A stretch of DNA of 37,785 nucleotides from Chloroflexota bacterium (GCA_030550675.1 JAUQOW010000012.1:1-37785); one strand, 5' to 3'; shown: positions 27,841 through 36,534, counted from the first letter of the stretch. Program-made: numbers and translations. Notes: generated from the letters alone by a model not told the origin.

Positions 27841-29902
27841 AGTTCCGGTCAAAGGCATGGACTGCGCCGAATGCGCTCTGCACGTTCAACACGCCATCGA
27901 AAAACTGCCGGGCGTCGAGTCGGTCAATGTCCTTTTGTCTTCCGAAAAAGCCATTATCCGACTGGACCCCGCTCGCGTAGATGTGCCAGCCATTCGTAAG
28001 GCTGTGGAGAGCGCGGGGTATTCCGTCCCCGACGCTGTCACCCCGCCCTCCGCTTCTACAGTCCGCTTCTCTCGCCGGATAACGACCCTGCTCGCCGTTG
28101 TATTTAGCGTCGTCTTGAGCATCGTGGTCGCAGGGGAATGGCTTGGCATGTTTGATCACCTCAATGCACTCATTCCCCTGCCCATCGGCATCGCACTCGT
28201 CATCGCAGGCGGCTTTCCGGTCTTTCGGAATGTCATGCGGGCCACGCTCAGGCGGCAAATCACCTCACACACCCTGATGACCGTTGGCGCAATTGCTGCC
28301 CTCACCGTCGGCGAATGGGTCGCTGCGGCGATTGTCGTGGCATTTATGCGCATTGGCGATTATGTCGAACGCTTCACCACTGAAAGCGCCCGCCGGGCAG
28401 TGAAAGAACTCACTGCGATGGCGCCGCAAACCGCACGGGTGGAACGAGACGGCGTCGAAGCAGAAATACCGATAGCAGCAGTAAGAATCGGCGACACCGT
28501 GATCGTTCGTCCTGGCGAGAAGATTCCAGTGGACGGCGAAGTAATCGCTGGTCATGCCACGATTGACCAGTCAGCCATCACCGGCGAGTCGATGCCGGTG
28601 GATGTGGGTGTGGGTTCGCGCGTTTTCGCTGCCACTCTTGCGAAGCTGGGCAGCCTGCGCATCAAAACGCTCCGTGTTGGCGAGGATACAACATTTGGGC
28701 GCGTCATCAAGATGGTGGAAGAAGCTGAAACCCATCGCGCTGATGTCCAACGCCTCGCCGACAGGTTTAGCGCCTACTATCTGCCAGTTGTCGCGGGAAT
28801 TGCCGCTCTCACCTTTCTGATCAGTCGCAATCCGCTGGCCACAGCCGCTGTGCTGGTGGTGGCCTGTTCCTGTTCCTTCGCTTTAGCCACGCCTGTTGCA
28901 ATGCTGGCGTCGATCGGCGCCAGCGCCAGACGCGGCGTGCTGATCAAGGGCGGCAGGTATCTTGAAGCGCTGGCGCGTGCGGACGTCGTACTGGTGGATA
29001 AAACCGGTACGCTTACGCTCGGTCGACCGCAGATTACCGATGTCGTGGCGCTCAACGGCATGTCCTCGTCTGACGTTCTCGCTCTTGCGGCGTCTGCTGA
29101 ACGCTACTCGGAACACCCGCTCGCCGAAGCCGTGCGTGCCGCCGCTCGCGCGCACAACCTGTCACTTTTCGAGCCGGAGTATTTTGAAGCCATTCCTGGG
29201 ATGGGTGTTCGGGCAAAAGTGAACGGCAACCTGGTCGCTGTTGGCAGTCGCCGTCTGGCTCCGGCAATCGAGTCTTCTTTGCCAATAGCTGAACAGTTGG
29301 AAGCGCAGGGCAAGACGCTCCTGTTTGTTGCTATTGATGGCGAGCCTGCCGCCATTCTCGCCGCCGCCGATACGCTTCGTCCCGAAGCGCCTGCCGCCCT
29401 CGCCGAGCTGCGCAACCTCGGCGTCAGGCGCATCGAACTGCTTACAGGTGATAATGAGCGCACCGCTGCCGCGCTCGCAGAAGCGCTTGGCGTCCAGTAT
29501 CGCGCCAATCTTCTGCCTGAAGACAAGATCGAAGTCGTCAGGGAGTACCAGGCCAGAGGTCACACGGTTGTCATGATCGGGGACGGCGTGAACGATGCGC
29601 CTGCGCTGGCGCAGGCGAACGTCGGCGTCGCTATGGGCGCGGCAGGCGCAGACATTGCTATAGAAGCCGCCCATATCGCCCTGATGCGTGAAGACTGGGC
29701 GCTGATACCGGACGTTGTGCGAGTTGCTCGTCGCACGATGGGCGTTGTCAGAATGAATCTCGCGTTTACGGCGGTCTACAATCTGGTCGGTCTGACACTG
29801 GCCGCCCTGGGCGTCCTGCCGCCGACCCTTGCCGCCGCAGCCCAATCACTGCCGGATCTGGGCATCCTTGCCAATTCAGCGCGGCTGTTGCGACAGAGAT
29901 AA
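27818..29902 (+). CDS. P1B-type heavy-metal-transporting ATPase with CSC motif
   Basis: Start at 27818 is preceded by GAGGAGG, inside the end of the regulator gene. The 694-residue protein has an N-terminal HMA domain with GMDCAEC (Cys16, Cys19), actuator TGES (255-258), phosphorylation site DKTGTLT (Asp394), SEHPLAEAV and the hinge GDGVNDAPALAQ. It pumps metal out of the cytoplasm with ATP. The transmembrane metal site is CSC (350-352, ACSCSFALATP) where most P1B pumps have CPC or SPC. TM7 carries a Tyr-Asn pair (FTAVYNLVG) as in copper pumps, while TM8 carries DLG like the DxG of Zn/Cd pumps. The sensor suggests Cd/Pb, but selectivity is uncertain. Confidence 0.88.
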   Translation: MAQTQLLEVPVKGMDCAECALHVQHAIEKLPGVESVNVLLSSEKAIIRLDPARVDVPAIRKAVESAGYSVPDAVTPPSASTVRFSRRITTLLAVVFSVVLSIVVAGEWLGMFDHLNALIPLPIGIALVIAGGFPVFRNVMRATLRRQITSHTLMTVGAIAALTVGEWVAAAIVVAFMRIGDYVERFTTESARRAVKELTAMAPQTARVERDGVEAEIPIAAVRIGDTVIVRPGEKIPVDGEVIAGHATIDQSAITGESMPVDVGVGSRVFAATLAKLGSLRIKTLRVGEDTTFGRVIKMVEEAETHRADVQRLADRFSAYYLPVVAGIAALTFLISRNPLATAAVLVVACSCSFALATPVAMLASIGASARRGVLIKGGRYLEALARADVVLVDKTGTLTLGRPQITDVVALNGMSSSDVLALAASAERYSEHPLAEAVRAAARAHNLSLFEPEYFEAIPGMGVRAKVNGNLVAVGSRRLAPAIESSLPIAEQLEAQGKTLLFVAIDGEPAAILAAADTLRPEAPAALAELRNLGVRRIELLTGDNERTAAALAEALGVQYRANLLPEDKIEVVREYQARGHTVVMIGDGVNDAPALAQANVGVAMGAAGADIAIEAAHIALMREDWALIPDVVRVARRTMGVVRMNLAFTAVYNLVGLTLAALGVLPPTLAAAAQSLPDLGILANSARLLRQR

Positions 29903-29913
29903 TGACAGGGGAA

Positions 29914-30126
29914 GGCGTTCACTCCGCTCTCCCAGGTTCAAGCGACTGGATCTCCGCGCCCTTGCGCTTCTGTATAAGCTAAAGAAATACACGGTTTGGC
30001 GCGCCGTGCAGCCGCTCACCGCGCCAGCGCGCGCGGCGGGAAGATCGTATGCACCGAGACGCCGCTGTGGATGCGCTGAATGACTTCCGCCAGCATGGGC
30101 GCAACTGTCAGGATGCGCAGGCCGGG
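29914..30126. repeat. Direct repeat A: copy of the prs 3' region
   Basis: Matches 31003-31214 in the same orientation. From 29988 to 30126 it is 137/139 identical by eye to 31076-31214; the outer part, from GGCGTTC at 29914, is more diverged with small indels. It begins 11 bp after the ATPase stop. Confidence 0.85.
30016..30126 (-). pseudogene. Duplicated 3' end of the ribose-phosphate pyrophosphokinase gene
   Basis: Read on the minus strand it encodes PGLRILTVAPMLAEVIQRIH and on to the same last residue and stop codon as the intact gene at 31104. Only the last 36 codons are present, with no start. It is non-functional as a synthetase. Confidence 0.85.
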
Positions 30127-30139
30127 TGAGGGCTATCAT

Positions 30140-30475
30140 TTATTCAAACAACTCGAGCGTACCGATAGTCGGATCAGCAGCAAAGTCGGTAATTGCCACA
30201 TGCCCGTTTCGCAACGCCCGTTCGATATCACCAGTCGTGCAATTACCCAGGCGCAGCCAGAGAATCTTGGGCGGAAAGCCGAGCAACACGCTTATATCAC
30301 TGAAATCAGAGTCTTTGGTAACGATGATATAGTCGTGCGTCCGAGCATACTGCCAGACTGTTCTATCGTCGGCTGTAGCGAGACCAACTAAAGAAACATG
30401 GCTGGAGTCTGGATAGAGATCAGAAAGAGATCGCACTAGACGCGGCGAAATGTTGTGGTCGAAAAGCAACCTCAT
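30140..30475 (-). CDS. DUF5615-family PIN-like toxin
   Basis: The 111-residue protein starts MRLLFDHNISPRLVRSL and holds DYIIVTKDSDFSDI, the acidic pattern of DUF5615 (Mut7-C/PIN-like) proteins, predicted ribonucleases of toxin-antitoxin pairs. Likely active-site acids are Asp6 in FDHN and the Asp pair in TKDSDF. It overlaps the upstream partner gene by 4 bp (ATGA), as such pairs often do. It lies between two copies of the prs 3' end. RNA cleavage is inferred from the family. Confidence 0.8.
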   Translation of the reverse strand: MRLLFDHNISPRLVRSLSDLYPDSSHVSLVGLATADDRTVWQYARTHDYIIVTKDSDFSDISVLLGFPPKILWLRLGNCTTGDIERALRNGHVAITDFAADPTIGTLELFE

Positions 30476-30702
30476 ACATGCGCAACGAGCAATTGCCGTT
30501 CCCTATCGGCAGCGTAGCTCAGGCAAGCCTGAATATCCTCTTCCGTCAGGTAGGGGAAATCCGCAAGAATCTCCTGAGGCGTCATCCCGGCAGCAAGATA
30601 AGAGAGAACATCGTAGACAGTGATGCGCATGCCGCGGATCGTTGGCTTGCCGCTGCGTTTGCCCGGCTCAAGCGTGATAATTGTGCGATAGGATGCGCTC
30701 AT
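30472..30702 (-). CDS. DUF433-family antitoxin
   Basis: The ATG at 30702 follows GAGGAGG, giving 76 residues. The block GKPTIRGMRITVYDVLSYLA and the following MTPQEILADFPYLTEEDIQA are the DUF433 winged-helix signature. These proteins commonly precede DUF5615 genes, neutralise the toxin and repress their own operon. An in-frame start at 30732 lacks a ribosome-binding site. The stop codon overlaps the toxin start. Confidence 0.85.
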   Translation of the reverse strand: MSASYRTIITLEPGKRSGKPTIRGMRITVYDVLSYLAAGMTPQEILADFPYLTEEDIQACLSYAADRERQLLVAHV

Positions 30703-30750
30703 AACGACCTCCTCGCCTCGACCAATCCGCACCTCTGGTCACGTGAGTCC

Positions 30751-30977
30751 AGGCATGCATCGTCAGGCGACAAGCACGTGCGTCCCTGCCCCCCAACCCC
30801 CGCCCGGGGGGTTGAGGAGGAGGCATTCCGCCGGGCGCCCACCTGCGCGGATCGGCACGCTCACCGCGCGCGGACGCTGCCATTTCCGTCCGCGCAGGCG
30901 GACGGTCGGCCGTAGGCCCATCAGGGGCGATTTCAATCGCTGGCAACCAGAGCGTCGTTTCCTGACACATCATGCCT
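30751..30977 (-). mobile_element. MITE-like element, copy 3 (inverted orientation)
   Basis: The ends AGGCATGCATCGTCAGG and CCTGACACATCATGCCT are inverted repeats. The internal hairpin CCGTCCGC-gcag-GCGGACGG is at 30886-30905. Orientation is opposite to copies 1 and 2. GCACCTCTGGTC occurs at 30729-30740 and again at 30978-30989, directly at the right end and 10 bp outside the left end, and could be a target duplication. It lies upstream of the antitoxin start. Confidence 0.7.
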
Positions 30978-31002
30978 GCACCTCTGGTCGCGCTTCACAA
31001 CT

Positions 31003-31214
31003 GGCGTTCATTGTACCACGTTCCCAGGCTCAGTCGAGGGTGTTTCTCTTCGCCCTTGCGCCTCTGTAAAAGAGCTACACGGTCTGGCGCGCCGTGCAGC
31101 CGCTCACCGCGCCAGCGCGCGCGGCGGGAAGATCGTATGCACCGAGACGCCGCTGTGGATGCGCTGAATGACTTCCGCCAGCATAGGCGCAACTGTCAGG
31201 ATGCGCAGGCCGGG
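31003..31214. repeat. Direct repeat B: 3' region of the intact prs gene
   Basis: Partner of 29914-30126. It covers the last 37 codons of the intact gene plus about 100 bp past its stop. The 876 bp between the two copies hold the toxin-antitoxin pair and MITE-like copy 3. Confidence 0.85.
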
Positions 31215-32087
31215 CCACGACTTTTCTGCGGGCACGGGCAGCGTATCGGTTGTCACCAGTTCGCGGATGTTGCTGGCGCGCAGGCGTTCCGCCCCGTCGC
31301 CGCCAAGCACCGGATGCGCGACCGCCGCGTAGATCTCGCGCGCGCCGTGGCGCTCCAGCAGTTCGGCGGCGCTCACGAGCGAACGCCCGGTGTTCACCTC
31401 ATCGTCCACCAGGATGCAACGCCGACCGGCGACATCGCCGATCAGCGACATTGCTGCGATGCCGTTCTCGCTCTCGGCGTCGGCGCGCGCCGGGTGACGC
31501 TTTTCAACAATCGCTAGCGGCGCGCCGAGTTGCTCGGCGAAGTTGCGCGCCCGCTTGGCAAACCCGATGTCCGACGACACGACTGTGACATCGTCCCAAC
31601 CGCGCTCGCGGAAGTAGCGCACCAGCAACGGCATGCTGCTCAGCTCATCGACCGGGATGCTGAAGAACCCCTGGATCTGACCGGCGTGCAGGTCGATCGT
31701 CACGACCTGCTGTGCGCCAGCGACCTGAATCATATCGGCGAGCAGTCGCGCTGTGATCGGCACACGCGGCTGGTCGCGCTTGTCGGTGCGCCCGTAAGCG
31801 TAAAATGGCAACACTGCGGTTACCCGTCCGGCGGATGCGCGTTTGCAGGCGTCGAGCATGATCAGCAGTTCGAGAATACGGTCGCTCAGCGGCGACGCCA
31901 GCGATTGAATCACAAAGACATCCTTCTCGCGCACGCTTTCATTCAGGCGCACGAAGATGTTTTCGTTGGCGAAGCGGGTGATCGTCACATCTCCCAGGCG
32001 CACCCCCAGGCGACCGCAGATAGCCTGCGCCAGCGCCGGATTGCCGTTCCCCGAAAGAATGCGAAGCTCATCGAAGCGACTGCTCAT
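31104..32087 (-). CDS. prs: Ribose-phosphate pyrophosphokinase (PRPP synthetase)
   Basis: Makes PRPP from ribose 5-phosphate and ATP for nucleotide and amino acid synthesis. ATG at 32087 follows AGGAGG; an upstream in-frame ATG at 32114 lacks it. The 327-residue protein has ANENIFVRLNESVREKDVFV, PFYAYGRTDKRDQPRVPI, the metal site TIDLHAGQIQGFFSIPVDEL, and a PRPP loop ILVDDEVNTGRSL. The loop differs from the usual DDMIDTGGTL form and the flexible loop is EKRHP instead of KRRP, so this is a divergent member. A phosphoribosyltransferase-like regulatory paralogue is a less likely alternative. Its 3' end is duplicated at 30016-30126. Confidence 0.85.
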   Translation of the reverse strand: MSSRFDELRILSGNGNPALAQAICGRLGVRLGDVTITRFANENIFVRLNESVREKDVFVIQSLASPLSDRILELLIMLDACKRASAGRVTAVLPFYAYGRTDKRDQPRVPITARLLADMIQVAGAQQVVTIDLHAGQIQGFFSIPVDELSSMPLLVRYFRERGWDDVTVVSSDIGFAKRARNFAEQLGAPLAIVEKRHPARADAESENGIAAMSLIGDVAGRRCILVDDEVNTGRSLVSAAELLERHGAREIYAAVAHPVLGGDGAERLRASNIRELVTTDTLPVPAEKSWPGLRILTVAPMLAEVIQRIHSGVSVHTIFPPRALAR

Positions 32088-32350
32088 AAACCCTCCTGGC
32101 GCATCTATGTTCAATGAACGGTACAGCAGACTCCATTGACGACGGTTACATCGGGAGGCCCTGGAAGCAGGCGCCTACAGGGAAGCGCCCCTAATCGCAT
32201 TTCCGCGTTCCAGCGTTTCACGCGCCCGTTACCTGCAGCGACGGGCGTATTGTAGTCCAACCATCTCATGCGATCAACGTGGTACAATGGCAACGTTTCA
32301 TACACTGGCGCAGCGTGGCGGCGCCGCCGCGCGGCATAGGGAGGAGTGCA
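32088..32350. other. Divergent promoter region between prs and the aldo/keto reductase gene
   Basis: A TACAAT hexamer at 32283-32288 could be a -10 element for the plus-strand gene, 63 bp before its start. No convincing -35 is spaced from it. I found no gene in this gap. Confidence 0.4.
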
Positions 32351-33322
32351 ATGCAGTACACACGTCTTGGTCGCACCGGGCTCCGCGTCAGCCGACTCTG
32401 CCTCGGCACGATGAACTTCGGTCCGCTCACGAGTGAAGCCGACAGTTTCGCCATTATGGACCGGGCGCTGGAGTTGGGCATCAACTTTTTCGACACCGCC
32501 AACGTCTACGGCTGGAAGACCGGCGAAGGGATCACTGAGCAGATCATCGGGCGCTGGTTTGCCCAGGGCGGCGGTCGGCGCGAGAAGGTCATCATCGCCA
32601 CCAAGGTCTACGGCAAAATGGGCGACTGGCCCAATGAGTCGCGTCTCTCGGCGCTGCACATCAAACGCGCCTGCGAGGGAAGCCTGCGTCGCCTGAAGAC
32701 CGACTATATCGACCTGTACCAGATGCACCATATCGACCGCGACACGCCGTGGGAGGAGATCTGGCAGGCGATGGAGCAACTGGTGCGCGAAGGGAAGGTG
32801 TTGTACGTCGGCAGCAGCAACTTTGCCGGCTGGCATATCGCTCAGGCGAATGAGGAAGCGCGCCGGCGCAACTTCATGGGACTTGTTTCAGAACAGAGTC
32901 TGTACAACCTGTCGGCGCGCATGATCGAACTCGAAGTCATTCCCGCCTGCCAGAGCTACGGCGTCGGAATCATTCCGTGGAGTCCGCTGGGAGGCGGGCT
33001 GCTCGGCGGGGTATTGCAGAAGGCTGCCGAAGGACGGCGCGCCGACACGCGGATGCAGGAGCGCATTGAAAAACATCGTCCGCAGCTTGAAGCCTACGAG
33101 GGCTTCTGCCGTGAACTCGGCGAGCAGCCCGCCGACGTGGCGCTGGCATGGCTGCTCCGGCAACCCGCCGTCACTGCGCCGATCATCGGTCCGCGCACTG
33201 TCGAACAGTTGAACGGCAGCCTGCGCGCTCTGGAAATTTCGCTGAGCGATGAGGCGCTGGCGCGGCTTGACGCTATCTGGCCCGGTCCAGGCGGACCGGC
33301 GCCGGAAGCGTACGCCTGGTGA
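32351..33322 (+). CDS. Aldo/keto reductase
   Basis: NADPH-dependent oxidoreductase fold, cytoplasmic. ATG at 32351 follows GGAGGAG. The 323-residue protein begins MQYTRLGRTGLRVSRLCLGT and has the catalytic tetrad: Asp and Tyr in FFDTANVYG (about 48-56), Lys in IIATKVYG and His in YQMHHIDRDT. The cofactor-binding C-terminus is APIIGPRTVEQLNGSLRAL. It looks like the YajO/potassium-channel-beta type (LGTMNFG). The physiological substrate cannot be read from sequence. A PD-(D/E)XK-like gene follows after 19 bp, probably in the same transcript. Confidence 0.92.
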   Translation: MQYTRLGRTGLRVSRLCLGTMNFGPLTSEADSFAIMDRALELGINFFDTANVYGWKTGEGITEQIIGRWFAQGGGRREKVIIATKVYGKMGDWPNESRLSALHIKRACEGSLRRLKTDYIDLYQMHHIDRDTPWEEIWQAMEQLVREGKVLYVGSSNFAGWHIAQANEEARRRNFMGLVSEQSLYNLSARMIELEVIPACQSYGVGIIPWSPLGGGLLGGVLQKAAEGRRADTRMQERIEKHRPQLEAYEGFCRELGEQPADVALAWLLRQPAVTAPIIGPRTVEQLNGSLRALEISLSDEALARLDAIWPGPGGPAPEAYAW

Positions 33323-33341
33323 CAACCGTCAGGAGTAGTCT

Positions 33342-34157
33342 ATGAGCATCCGCTTCTCACGTCCTCGCCTGATCGACGAGACCGATCCGCGGTACCGCGC
33401 GCACGTCGAGCAGATGAAACTGCTGCGCAGCAATCAGCGCGCCATCCGCCCGCCGCGTGCGCGCGACCTGTTCGGCGGCGAGGCGGAAGCGGCGCTCCGC
33501 GACTGGCTGGCGCAGCAGGTCACGCTGTCCGAGCGGCGCATCGTCGAATACCTGGAGCATCGCGGACGGCAGGCAGTCACGAAGTACCGCGAACTCGACG
33601 CGGTCTGGATACCCGAACCCAAAACGATCCACGTCTTTGAGATCAAAGCCAGCATGAAGGCTGCCAGCCTGCGCCGCGCCATCCGTCAACTGCGCGACAC
33701 GCAGACCATACTGCGCATGCTGTTCCCTCGCGTCCACACGACGATCCTGCTGGTCGATACCGGTATTCCGCAGACGCCGGAAGAGGCGGCGGCGCAACTC
33801 GCCGAATGGATCGCCCGGCATCCAGAGCGCCAGCCGCCGACCGAACCGCCGCCGACGCTTGCTGAGGTCCTGGCGAGTCTGCCGCAGGTGCGCCAGGCGG
33901 ACTCGCTCGCAGCGCTGCCGGACAACCCCGACGTCGTCGGGTTAATCCGGTTTTCAGTGAATGACATCATCGCGCTGGCGGGGGCAGAGAACCTGCACCT
34001 CGACTGGGACGAGGACGAAGAAGAGGAAGAGGAAGCGGACGCCGAACCTGGCGAACCCGAACGGTACGTCTACTCCTCTGAGTCGGAAACGGACGAGGAC
34101 GACAACCCGCTTGCCGCGGCGCTGCGGAAGGCGATGCGGGATCGGGAGGGGGGATAA
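33342..34157 (+). CDS. PD-(D/E)XK nuclease-like protein with acidic C-terminus
   Basis: The 271-residue protein follows AGGAG. Residues 80-140 match a restriction-endonuclease-like core: Asp86 in YRELDAVWI, Glu100-Ile-Lys102 in HVFEIKAS, then helix RRAIRQLRDTQTILR with Gln116 and strand TTILLVDTG. Spacing fits the D-(X)n-EXK catalytic pattern. The N-terminal 75 residues are basic and helical. After residue 150 a Pro-rich linker leads to a very acidic run (about 223-255, including DEDEEEEEEADAEPGE). It lies 19 bp after an aldo/keto reductase. Nuclease activity is inferred. The family is not recognised beyond the fold, so it may be a scaffold of that fold. Confidence 0.65.
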   Translation: MSIRFSRPRLIDETDPRYRAHVEQMKLLRSNQRAIRPPRARDLFGGEAEAALRDWLAQQVTLSERRIVEYLEHRGRQAVTKYRELDAVWIPEPKTIHVFEIKASMKAASLRRAIRQLRDTQTILRMLFPRVHTTILLVDTGIPQTPEEAAAQLAEWIARHPERQPPTEPPPTLAEVLASLPQVRQADSLAALPDNPDVVGLIRFSVNDIIALAGAENLHLDWDEDEEEEEEADAEPGEPERYVYSSESETDEDDNPLAAALRKAMRDREGG

Positions 34158-34206
34158 TAAACCATCCCCCGTGCGGTAGAGCCGTTGCATTGCAACGCCT
34201 CATCGC

Positions 34207-34231
34207 AGAGCCGTTGCAATGCAACGGCTCT
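34207..34231. repeat. 25-bp palindrome between convergent genes
   Basis: AGAGCCGTTGCA and TGCAACGGCTCT are perfect 12-bp arms around one A. A partial copy lies at about 34174-34196, and a related core (ATTGCAACGGCG) at 19705-19717. It could act as a bidirectional terminator for the flanking convergent genes, but it lacks T-runs and looks more like a dispersed repeat. Confidence 0.6.
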
Positions 34232-34259
34232 ACGACGCCCGCGGGGGATCGTTGCGTGT

Positions 34260-36365
34260 TTAATGCCCGGAGCTGTGCTCCTTCTTCTGCGCCTCGATCA
34301 GCGCCTGCGCCAGGTGCGGCGGCACGTCCTCATAGTGGTCGAACGTCATCGAGAAGCGCCCGCGCCCCTGCGTCAGCGACCGCAGGTCGGTCGCGTAGCG
34401 CAGCACCTCGACCAGCGGCGCCTGCGCGGTGATCGTCGTGCGCCCGCCTTCTGCCGGCATCATGCCCAGCACACGCCCGCGACGGGTGTTCATATCGCTG
34501 ATCACATCGCCGGCATACTGCTCCGGCACCGTGATCTCCAGTTGGTAAATCGGCTCCATAATCGTCGGGTTGGCTTTTTGCGCCGCGATCTTGAACGCTT
34601 CATGCCCGGCGATCTGGAACGCAATGTCTTTGCTGTCCACCGGGTGCATCTTGCCGTCGAACAGTTCGACGCGCACGTCAACCATCGGGTTGCCGGAGAT
34701 GACCCCTTCCGCCATGGCGGCGCGCACTCCCTTCTCGACCGACGGAATGAACGCTTTGTCGATAACGCCGCCGACGATTGAGTTGACAAATTCGAGCGGA
34801 TCGGCGCGGTTCGGATCAGGCGGGAGCGGCTCGATCCGAATGCTCACGTCGGCGAACTGCCCGGCGCCGCCGGTCTGCTTCTTGTGGCGATACTGCGCCT
34901 CGGCTTTGCCGCGGATCGTTTCGCGGTAGGGCACGCGCGGCAGGTCGAGTTCGACGTCCACGCCGAATTTGCGTTTCATGCGCTCAACGATGATTTGCAG
35001 GTGCGACTCGCCCTGCCCCGACAGCAGACTTTCACCTGTGATTGGGTCGCGCGACACGCGCAGGCTTGGGTCTTCCTCGACGACGTTGTGCAGTGCATTG
35101 CCGAGTTTATCGAGATCGGCGCGCGTTTTGGGCTTGACCGTCGCCGTGAACGCTGGCGCCGGGAACACGATCGGCGCCAGTTGCAGCGGTCGGTCGCGCG
35201 AGCAGAGGGTGTCATTTGTGCTCACATCGCCGAGTTTGGCGGCCACGCCAATGTCGCCGGGACCGATCAACGCAATCGGGGTCTGTTCCTTGCCGCGCAC
35301 CATGTAGAGTTGCCCGATGCGCTCGTCTTTGCCTGTCCGCGGGTTGAAGACCGTCGAGTTGGCGCTCAATTCGCCGCTGAATACGCGGATGTACGACATC
35401 TTGCCATAGGGATCGACGATGGTCTTGAACACTAGCGCGCTGAGCGGTTCGGACGCCGCCGGTTTCAGGGTGACATCCTTGCCGGATATCAGGTCGCGCG
35501 CCTGCACCGGCTTGCGCGCCGCTGAGGGAATGCTGTCGAGAATGCCGTTGAGCAATTGCGCCATCCCCGCCACCTGCAACGCCGATCCGCAGAAGACCGG
35601 GACAATTGAGCCGTTGGCAATGCCAGCGCGAAGCCCCTGATTCAATTCTTCCTGCGTCAGCGCATCGGCGCCGCCTTCGAGATATTTCTCGATCAGGTCA
35701 TCGTTCGTGGCGGCGATCCGATCAACCAGTTTTTCGCGCCACTCCTGTTCCAGATCGATATATTCCGGCGGAATATCCGCTTCAATAAAACCGCCGTCGT
35801 GTTTCTCGGAGATCATCCAGGCGCGCTGACGGCGCAGCGAGATGATGCCGGCAAACTCGCGCTGCTCGCCAATCGGCAGTTGCATCGGCACAACGGCTTC
35901 ATCAAGGATCTGCCGCGCCTGCTCGATGCAGCGAAAGAAATTGGCGTTGTCGCGGTCGAGCTTGTTGATGAACAGCAGGATCGGCACGCCAGCCTTGCGC
36001 GCCATTTCCCACGCCAGTTCCGTGCCGACCTCGACGCCGCCAGCTGCGTCGATCACGATGATCGCGCCATCGATCACGCGCATTGCGGCGGCCATTTCGC
36101 CGACCAGGTCAGCGTAACCGGGAACGTCGATCAGATTGATCTTGTTATCGTGCCACTCGACCGGCGCAACCGCCAGGTTGATCGACATGCGGCGTCGCTG
36201 CTCTTCCGGGTCGTAGTCCGAAACGGTATTCCCGTCTTCGACGCGACCCGCGCGGGAAATCGCCCTGGCGGTGAGCAGCAACGCCTCGGTCAGCGTCGTT
36301 TTCCCGCAGCCGCCATGGCCGAAGAGACCGATGGTATGGATGTGTTCCGGTCCGTATGCTCGCAT
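34260..36365 (-). CDS. Elongation factor G-like GTPase (EF-G-2 type)
   Basis: The start follows GAGGAGG. The 701-residue protein has the EF-G layout. G1 is GHGGCGKT (16-23), G3 DVPGYADLVGE, G4 NKLD. Domain II begins after GKDVTLKPAASEPLSALVFK. Domains III-V end with TVPEQYAGDVISDMNTRRGRV (split as TVPEQYAGD and VISDMNTRRGRV) and MTFDHYEDVPPHLAQALIE. In canonical EF-G the G3 motif is DTPGH and its His drives GTP hydrolysis; here it is DVPGY. The switch region RRRMSINLA also differs from RGITI. These mark the EF-G-like branch that includes Thermus EF-G-2 as I recall it. A full translocase role is doubtful. It stands alone between convergent and divergent-like gaps. Confidence 0.88.
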   Translation of the reverse strand: MRAYGPEHIHTIGLFGHGGCGKTTLTEALLLTARAISRAGRVEDGNTVSDYDPEEQRRRMSINLAVAPVEWHDNKINLIDVPGYADLVGEMAAAMRVIDGAIIVIDAAGGVEVGTELAWEMARKAGVPILLFINKLDRDNANFFRCIEQARQILDEAVVPMQLPIGEQREFAGIISLRRQRAWMISEKHDGGFIEADIPPEYIDLEQEWREKLVDRIAATNDDLIEKYLEGGADALTQEELNQGLRAGIANGSIVPVFCGSALQVAGMAQLLNGILDSIPSAARKPVQARDLISGKDVTLKPAASEPLSALVFKTIVDPYGKMSYIRVFSGELSANSTVFNPRTGKDERIGQLYMVRGKEQTPIALIGPGDIGVAAKLGDVSTNDTLCSRDRPLQLAPIVFPAPAFTATVKPKTRADLDKLGNALHNVVEEDPSLRVSRDPITGESLLSGQGESHLQIIVERMKRKFGVDVELDLPRVPYRETIRGKAEAQYRHKKQTGGAGQFADVSIRIEPLPPDPNRADPLEFVNSIVGGVIDKAFIPSVEKGVRAAMAEGVISGNPMVDVRVELFDGKMHPVDSKDIAFQIAGHEAFKIAAQKANPTIMEPIYQLEITVPEQYAGDVISDMNTRRGRVLGMMPAEGGRTTITAQAPLVEVLRYATDLRSLTQGRGRFSMTFDHYEDVPPHLAQALIEAQKKEHSSGH

Positions 36366-36534
36366 GATGTCCTCCTCGACAGTCGTTGGACAGGAAGAGC
36401 GCCTGCTGGTGTGCAGCGCGCATCAGATGCTTGCGGGGCGGAAATGTTGCACAATGAGGATAACCCGCCTTTCCAGGGAATACGTAGAAGGTTAAGTGGC
36501 AATTATACGCATTTTCACGGGCGGGTCAACCGCT
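36366..36534. other. Short intergenic gap between the FolC-like gene and the EF-G-like gene
   Basis: Holds the GAGGAGG ribosome-binding site of the EF-G-like gene and no other recognised signal. Confidence 0.5.

Noticed and set aside
27475-29902. Copper-specific CopA/CsoR-type operon
   Set aside because: The regulator is ArsR/CmtR-like, not CsoR, and the pump has CSC and DLG instead of the CPC plus TM8 Met/Ser copper signature.
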